Source: Hofstenia miamia
Taxonomy: Eukaryota; Xenacoelomorpha; Acoela; Hofsteniidae
Length of the DNA: 64,000 nucleotides
Direction of reading: 5' to 3'
NCBI GenBank assembly: GCA_900660155.1
Contig: CABFPE010000155.1
Location: 34,001-98,000, forward strand
Made by a program: the position numbers and the translations under genes. This document shows, piece after piece, positions 56,143 to 64,000 of this stretch. The notes under the pieces were generated by a model. That model saw only the letters and a list, made by a program, of their open reading frames with translations, did no database searches and was not told where the DNA came from. The stretch's first letter is position 1; every line of letters begins with the position of its first letter.

Positions 56143-59100
56143 AGAAAACTAAAACGTTCGAAACAATAGTAAAAACTAAATTTAGCATACACAATAACGT
56201 CAGTAAATTTGTATGACACCTAAAGAACGTGTTGTAGTGATTTATGACGATGTTATTAAACTGTGATCTCCCTATTACAATAACCTGTTTAAACATCGGT
56301 TTTATTAAACAATAAAATCATTTCTCATTCGATCAGAAAGAAACGATTAAATTCTTCCAAGATGATAACCATAATTTTCAAATATGGTGCAGAAACAATC
56401 TGATAAAACAATCACATTGAAGTGAGGTCGGTTAAAATTACTTTTGCCTTGATGTTAAGGTAAAAAATTAATTGACATTAGAAATGCGGTGGGTGACAGT
56501 TCAAAAATGTTTTATCTAATTGAATAAACGAAATATCATAATATCCATATACGTGATCCGCAATTTTACATATTAGCATTGATTTTAAAAAAAGTGGCAG
56601 TTTTACTTTAAACCGTGCCTGATATAAACTAGCAGGAATAATTATTATATACAGGATTATAAAAGTTGAAAACAAACCATTAAAGCGTTGGAGAATTGAA
56701 TTTGCTTGTAAACATAAATTTAATGTATATATTTACAAATAATTAACAATTCTATAAATGTGTTTACAAAATTGATATTGAAGAACTTCGTTAGAGGCGT
56801 AAGTTTAAGAGAACCAAGTCTTTGTTTACAAAGAGAAAAGAAAATTTAATTAATTATCTGCATACAAAAAATATAAATCTGATTTAAAATATCAAGCATA
56901 TTTTCAAATATCATCAACTAAACAGCTATTGCACTAAAACAAAAAAGTACAATTCTACTTTGAATCAACAATAATTTACAAGTAGCACCATCTTAGCTAA
57001 CGCACTGTGTGTTGAGCGTTGTTGAGTTGGAGGTTTCAGGTCTAAACCAAAATTCAATAATTCAAAGCTAGTAATTAATCGTTCGATTAAAAGATGAAAT
57101 CGGGTCAGGTCGAGACTGTGAAAACAAACCTAGTTGAGTTCGGTTCGAAAAACTGCTTCTGTCTTAAGTTTCATAAGATACGATAATAATGCTGGAATTT
57201 GTGCTGGCAATTTGTAATGTGAAGAAGTTTTAGAAATAACTGTGTTTTAAAAAATCAAAACATTTAAATAAAATTAGTTATTATTTTTATCAATTATAAT
57301 TATAACCTAAATGATGATTTTAGAAGTTCGAGTGGAAATCTGGTTAAAATTTTCAGTTAGGATCCGGATGGTGTTTTAAAATCTAAGCCCGATTCCACCT
57401 CTAGTTCGATTAATAGAAAGCATGCGAAATTATTTTAAAACAATTGCATCAATACAATACAGATAAGTAATCAGTGAAGGCAATGTTATTTTCAAATCCA
57501 ATAAGAAATCATTTAAAATTTATGAATTGAAGATGGCTAAATCTATCGCTTCTCGATGCAAAGAATAAATCAAGGATTTTATCATTATGGTATTCGACGC
57601 ATATTGATTTATCTGTAAAAGCAAAATAGTTACTAACAGAGCAGTTTAAACAGAAATCGACCCTCACATAAATTTTGAACATTGATCAATTAAAACAACA
57701 AGCAAGTGTATCCACCACCTCTTATTACATAGATTATCAATTTGAATTAGCAAATGTACAAATGCTATGGAATGCGGAAATACTCTAATTTATTACAGCG
57801 AACATCATACGTTTCCACACCGAATTTCACTAAAAGTTGGTTAACAAATGGGAAAACGTTTGAAAGTTTTCGTAGTAAAAAGGGGTGGTGTAGTCGAGTT
57901 GCTACGTAATGAATGGAGAGGTATGGCAAACCGCTATGCCGCTTTACAAAGAGGAAACAAAAGCTTGGCAAAAAGTGCATCACTGTCTTTTTCTAATCTC
58001 ATTAACTTAGTTTCTTTCGTTCCTGACCAAACGGGATGCGTGTGTTTTACAATTAGAATAACTTCATTATTAAATATCACAGTTCATTATTTTTGCTAAC
58101 CTGAAAATTTATATTATATTTGAAAGCATCACGAGCCTATTTAAACTTGTGTGAAGCAGTGCTTGGAGTACGATATCTTTGTGAAAATGGCAAATAAGCT
58201 TCTATCAGTGAAATTAAAAGTCAATCTTTAGGTCGATATTGTACTAAATATTGAATTTTTGGGAGGAATGTTAATGATTCGATATCGTATGCCCTAAGGG
58301 CTATGGACTTTCATGAATTTTCTTCGAAATATATTTGGATTGGAAAAATAATACGAACGCAATTTCAAAATGAAAATTACTTCCATTAATTAAAGGTCAA
58401 GTGCTGCACTAATGTTTCACAATACAGGGTGATTCCAAATTGCTCATTCAATTCATTGTGGCCTATATATCTATCAAATAAATGGCAAAACATAAAAAAA
58501 ATTTAAATACTTGTACATCATTCAAGGGTTATATATCACATTTACATTTCTTTTTATACTTACATTATTAAATTATTCAAACGTTAAGATGCAACAAGAA
58601 AGTATTCTGTGTGCTTCGCTTCGACACATGTGATTTTGTCGTACTTATTCTATGCAATTTTCGTTGTGAGTATGTCAATGAACCTCCCATGGTTTAAAAC
58701 ATTAGAAGATAAAAACTTCGAAACACTGGATGTCTATATAAACGAACACTATTTAGTTGCCTTTGACTTTCTGATGATTGATAATGATTGGCAAACTTTC
58801 TACCGTTGTCAACAGAAATTTGTTGGTTGTGGCAGTCGAGAGCTAAGGATCCTGCCAATTACTGCTAAGCGTGTTTTGGGGGACGCTTGTCAGTTAAACC
58901 TTCGAAAATTCGATTGTTGCCAGCCCTGAAGGAGGGTGCTAAAGAAAAGCGTTTGGAGTTGTATGAGATTGTTCTTAATAAGAAAGCAAAAGAGAATTGT
59001 CATACAGATCTGATATTCAGTAAGAAAGCCACCATTCAAGGATTGAAGCAACAACGCGTGGGAAATAAGAACGATTCGGCAAAATTCAATGTGATCTGTG

Positions 59101-62100
59101 CCGTGTCAATTGAAATGCGAGAGAATTAGCTTCTCGCATAACTTGAAGTTTATTTAGACGGCATTATTTTGCAGCCAAACCATGCATATAATATTGAGTT
59201 CGAGAAGTCAGATGAATTTTGAACCACACTCTTCCCCAACAGATAAATCGTATGAAACTAATTATACCAATAGTCACCACGACAATTCAGTGTGGACTAT
59301 CTTTGGGAAATGCCAAAGACAAAATTTGCATTTCCCCACTTCCAATAATTGCAACATTGCATTAAAGCAGATGTGCCAATCTTGACAAATAATATACGTT
59401 GGGGACACGCGGAATGAACTACATATCGTCTCGAATTGTGTCATCCTCCACAGGTCGCATTAAACACTTGGAAATTGATAAATAAAAAAGTGATGTAACG
59501 CATGTTAACTCTGATAAAAAATAGTTTTTCCTTGTGTTAATATCATTTTCAAATAATTCTCATCTCCAAAAATCAAAATTCGACTACAACAAATCACTCA
59601 AAAATGTTTGCAATCAATTAAACTAATGATTTTAACTTACATTTTTTATGAGATTATGTTCTTTAGGTTTATGTAAGTTTATCACTTGCATTAATCAATT
59701 ACTTTTAATTTTTTAGAACATAATTTCTTGCCCAAAAGCTTTGAATTCGGCGCACACATTTGTGTACAAAAGCATGTGCCATTGGGTAGGACTACATTCA
59801 GTTATGAATTCATCCCACTCAAAGCCCGCATTTATATGAGAAGTGCATATCGCATGTTTTTACGTTTATTTTACTTGCATAACTTGGCGTATTTCAGTGA
59901 AATACGAGCGCGTGAAATTACAATGTGTATGTGAATTGCTGCATTATTGTTGCTTGGCGCTGTTTCATGTTCCGCCTCATCAGCATTATATTCCGCTGCT
60001 CTATTGTGTGTTTCAGTGTATATTGTTGTTGTATACTCATCGATATTAATTGAAATTGCCAAAATAGGAATTACATGATTTTGATTATATTAATACGCTA
60101 ACCGGTGGTTCCTTAGACTGGAATGAACAGTTTAGCGAAAAAATTGTATGAAAAATTTCCGTTAATGGGTTTGATTACAGTGCAACAATGCAAGTTTCCT
60201 ACACAGACATATATCAAGTGTGACAAGTACAAGAAACAAATAGCATTGAATTAGCGTAAGCACGCTGTTCTAGGTTAACAATTTGTGTGAACATTGGTTT
60301 ATACTGTTTATGAGGAAATCAATAAAATATTGGTTATGTCAAAAATGTTTATATTTTTATATATAATTTAACGCATACCTCACTACCGTACCTCCCGACG
60401 ATTAAGTCGATTTTCTGTAACCAAAATCTTGCCTAAAATTTTGGAGGTCGCCTTATTGGTAGAGTGGATCCTTAATTAATATTTTCCGAGTCATTACAAA
60501 CAGAATATAGCACAGATATATACTGGTATATGCATAGTAATTTACGTTAGTAGAACATTTTATTAATGAACATTTTAAAATACATGTCCCAGCATAACAA
60601 TCGCACATACTTGAGAACCACAAAATAACTTCCGTGTTCGATCGTTTTCCTGAAATTACACTTAAAAAAACCCGGCCCGTCCACATCTTTGCGAGAAATT
60701 GGATGCAGGATTTTAGAAACTCAAATACAAATAAACATTTTCACTGACTTTCCATGTAACGAAAATTAGTTAAAAGAAAATTGTCAATATCTATTTAGAT
60801 GCCGTAATATTTGCAGAAATTATTTGTACATCCGTGGCGATTGCAGAATTTAATTAGGAGAGTTGTTAGCGGAGAATATATTATAATTTGAAGAGTTTGG
60901 TATTTTTATTGTGGATATTTTTTTAACAATTACGAATCTAAGCAGTATGTGAAAAAACTCATACATTTTGCAAGAAAATAATTATATTATTCATCGCGAT
61001 TTAAAATAACATCCACTTCATTTATTGGCAGCAGAAAATGTGTTTGAATGGCATTTCTTGGAAATGCTATCCGAAGGCGTTTGTTGTTAAGCATATCAGT
61101 AAAAGAATACATTAATTAGTTAATAGGTTTTCGAACAAATATAGAAATTCTTTTCGAATTACAAAATCTTTAATGGGTAGTAAAAAATGAAAAACCAAAA
61201 TTATAGCTTCCTTAAACATTTCTTTAGATTTCATAGGAATTGACTACATGAAAGACTATTCTTTTAACTATTCTTCTATATCATTAAATTACAGAGGGAA
61301 GGAATAAGTTAAAGGAATAGGAAAAACCCAATGCCCTTAAATTTATAATCCAATAAAATCTTAGAAAAACCATTGTAACATGACTTATAAGTCAAACACT
61401 GATTGTGCTCGATCTTAGATGAAATAATTGAAACACGTGTTGTTCATGCTTTCTAATGGTACTTAACTGAAAATTAGGGCAAACAAACATTACTCAGGAA
61501 GTTAATAAAAATGTGAAATTCTTGCAGAAGGGACGCTTACTTTTGTATTCAAGAGTGGAAAAATAATATGTATGTTAAATATCCAAACAGATTCCTGTGC
61601 ACAAAAAAAATTACACATGAATATAAAGCCAATGATCATTGAATGGTATAAAAAAGAGTGTATCAAGTTTTTAAAATTAGCATTGATCACAATTTAAATT
61701 AGTCACATTTTTCAGCTTATATATAGAAGCAACAAATAAAAGTTAAACACAATTTTTCGATGCTGTATAAACCATTTTATTGCGCTGACTCCAAAGCAGC
61801 ATTGATTTTTAGCGTGACAAATGCTTTGCCGGAAATTCCGAATCAGTCCTTGAAATATGGATGATTCTGTTTTATGTTTTTACTTAACACACTTATGTAG
61901 TCAGCATTTTTGTTTCTGTCTTATTTATTTTATATTCCTGGAATCCATAAAAAATTCATTTCGTATTTGTTCATGTTCGTTCATGTATTCTCATTCTTGT
62001 ACCTCCATATATTTTTTGAATAACAAAGATACACCCAATAAATCTGAAATTCTATGCACTTTTGAATGCTAATGTGTCGTTTCTCGCAGTTGGAAAGTGC

Positions 62101-62122
62101 TGATTGAATTTAGATTACTTAC
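56143..62122. other. No gene recognised (5' flank of SAP18 and beyond)
   Basis: Includes the SAP18 promoter side. Open frames at 57848-58099, 58609-58929 and 58887-59129 (all plus) have no family I recognise. A sequence starting ACAGGGTGATTCCAAATTGC at 58424 looks like a degraded transposon end but has no partner. A possible acceptor with a short frame occurs at about 60650 on the minus strand. Nothing can be called firmly. Confidence 0.45.
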
Positions 62123-62366
62123 AACGACGTCTTTTATATCAAAAGCATTCTCTTTTACAAGAATTTTGAAAGACAGCATGGAACAGTTTGCTACTCCAAT
62201 TATTACAAATGACAATGGATTACATGCCTCTCTCCACATTCTTTGAATAGCAAAAGGTACTCTCATATAGGAAAACCTCGTTAAAAGATATCTAAATGAA
62301 ATCAGCATATTGCATATGTGAAATGCAGGGCTCACATTTTGTTCTGATTTCCCACGTCCATGCAAC
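62123..62366 (-). CDS. Orphan internal exon, probable host membrane protein
   Basis: A 244-bp minus-strand exon with a strong acceptor (TTATTTGTAG) and a consensus donor (GTAAGT), open throughout: 81 codons after one leading base, ending in phase 0. It reads LHGRGKSEQNVSPAFHICN, then MLISFRYLLTRFSYMRVPFA, IQRMWREACN, and a hydrophobic stretch PLSFVIIGVANCSMLSFKIL, then a polar end. This suggests one or two membrane segments. The layout faintly recalls TLC-domain proteins, but I do not claim that. Neighbouring exons were not identified; the gene probably extends beyond the window edge. Confidence 0.5.
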
Positions 62367-64000
62367 CTACAAATAAATGTTGACAATGCATAGAATGTTG
62401 TTCATTTATGGAGTGTTTACATTGACTAGGAATTGATTAGAAGAATATATGATGAACGTCAAATACAAGCTAAAGCAGATTGCTAACATTCTATGGCATT
62501 TTTATGCATTACTAGAGCATGTAAAAGTATATAAGTCAATAAGGTTTTTTGGGTCAAAGCATTTCAAAATGTGCTTAGACATGAAATACGCGAATTTTGG
62601 AATTTTCTAGTATGGTGGTAATACATGTATCAATAAAGTCTAAAATATTGGGTTAACTCAACACTTCATCATTAGGTCAAAACAAGGTTAAAATCAACTA
62701 CTGAATTAGTGAATTATGTTATTTTTGTGAAAATGCTTATCAAAATTTGAATCAAATCAAACTAAATGTTTTAAAACAGTTCTTTTCGAACTCCAAAAAG
62801 TTATGTAAATAGATCATAATTCTCTGTTGAAATCCTTATACATTATATTTTGTCATTTGCAAAAAGTACTTTATAACACATTTTCGGTAATACACACTCA
62901 TGTATGTAACAGTTTAAAATAAGGTAAAAATTCATAAATTTTTAGTTCAAAAAAATTCGCCCTATTCATTATAACAGTATAAAACAATTAAGACAACAAA
63001 AATGCAAGCAAAATAAAAAGAGGGAATTACCAAGGTAAGCACATTCCCAAAATGGAAAATGAATCTGTCGTTGAGCATTTGACAAAAATGAGTGCTTTTT
63101 GAAATCAGCACATTAAACTAACTTATATACCATCAAAAGAAATCATTAATTGATAAAGTAATTTGTCGTAAAATAAAAAGAAAGTAAATTATAATTATAT
63201 TCATTAACAGCATATTACAATAATTGAAAGTAGAATAAATGGTGTCACAATGTAATTTGCAATGCTAAATTTTGAGAAATATTAATTCCATATTTTAATA
63301 TTTGTCTTATGCACTTCTACATTACAAAGGCATTAAAAAAACTGATATATTTCTCAGCATATATGTTATTCACTGTAAAGATTGTTGAGACATTGATTTT
63401 GCATTGGACTGTTAAGACATTGAGACATTGAAACTTACGTAATTAATAAAGCTTTGTCGTCATTTTCAAATATTTACTCCACTACAGAGTTGGTTAAAGC
63501 GTGGTATATACATCATCACTACAATAGTTTAATGGGCAAATGTGACATTGCCATTAAAATACTAAAATGTCAATTTTGTTATAAAATCAGTTGTAACATC
63601 AAAGCGCCACAATGTTAAGAATCAGGTTAATATCTATTAAACGAACCTTTCGTGGATGTTTGGCAACAGCAACACTCTAATAATTCAAATTACTATTGTA
63701 TAAATAATATTTATGGTGTTAACCTATGCAAAGGTAACGGAATGGTAACTTTTTATTAAATCAATGCCCAACGTTCAGAGTAGTCCCAATGTTGTAGCAT
63801 ATAATACTTTTTATGAAAGGATGGACTACAATTTAAACGCAACAATTTATAGAATAGTTGTATTCTTAACTTAATTAACACAGCTAATTTTTTATTTAAA
63901 TTTCCAATTGATAGATAACAATGAAATCACCGATTTGTTGAATTCATCATTCACATTGAGGAACTTTACTGCAAAGTGTATGACTGACAGCCGTCCGAAA
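62367..64000. other. No gene recognised
   Basis: AT-rich sequence upstream of the orphan exon on its strand. A possible mini-exon with bordering AG and GT lies near 63650-63680 but is too short to support. Confidence 0.4.

Noticed and set aside
58609-59129. Two overlapping plus-strand frames of 106 and 80 codons
   Set aside because: Could be a decayed gene or transposon, but no motif or ends could be identified, so no call was made.
60453-60686. Minus-strand frame with an upstream acceptor-like site
   Set aside because: Several frames are possible after the acceptor and none matches a family or joins the 62-kb exon in a supported way.

Overview
The window is AT-rich animal DNA from an invertebrate. 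It has spliced genes with GT-AG introns from 38 bp to about 5 kb, a dense load of LINEs and cut-and-paste DNA transposons, and no bacterial or phage organisation. I could not fix the phylum from sequence alone. Two conserved host genes anchor the interpretation. Both lie on the minus strand and both were assembled here exon by exon: SAP18 (three exons, 143 residues, 52778-56142) and, just downstream of it, CCDC87 (seven exons, about 811 residues, 35299-51034). A single-exon rhodopsin-class GPCR (11637-12629) and a single-exon short-chain dehydrogenase resembling 15-hydroxyprostaglandin dehydrogenase (19324-20166) lie on the plus strand.

Layout. 1-430: a diverged tandem repeat. 661-3168: a spliced minus-strand gene of the DUF4806 kind between two TTGGC-rich repeat clusters, a candidate mobile cassette. 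5638-9018: LINE remnants, plus an exact-length 1293 bp duplication joined by a single N. 11-20 kb: the GPCR, a decayed transposon-derived coding segment, a LINE remnant and the dehydrogenase, separated by long stretches with nothing recognisable. 23.4-34.3 kb: a LINE graveyard in which an old minus-strand LINE is split by two younger LINE bodies joined 5' to 5'. One of these (29412-33600) keeps an unbroken 1097-codon ORF2 with a 2A-like peptide, endonuclease and reverse transcriptase, after an SGNH-esterase ORF1 fragment.

35.3-51.0 kb: CCDC87. Its introns hold two related hAT-like elements, a piggyBac MITE, an internally deleted piggyBac, a hAT-type repeat and a mariner with an unbroken transposase and long inverted repeats. 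51.8-52.6 kb: a foldback MITE and a Tc1-like remnant in the gap between CCDC87 and SAP18. 52.8-56.1 kb: SAP18, whose second intron holds a P-element relative with a perfect 8-bp target duplication and a THAP domain. 56.1-64 kb: mostly unassigned, with one convincing orphan exon at 62123-62366.

The genes do not form one pathway. The main story is two housekeeping or sperm-type genes whose introns have been colonised by at least four DNA-transposon superfamilies, beside a nested LINE cluster. Several direct duplications sit exactly at single N characters and are more likely assembly joins than biology. I recognised no LTR retroelement, retrovirus or Polinton.
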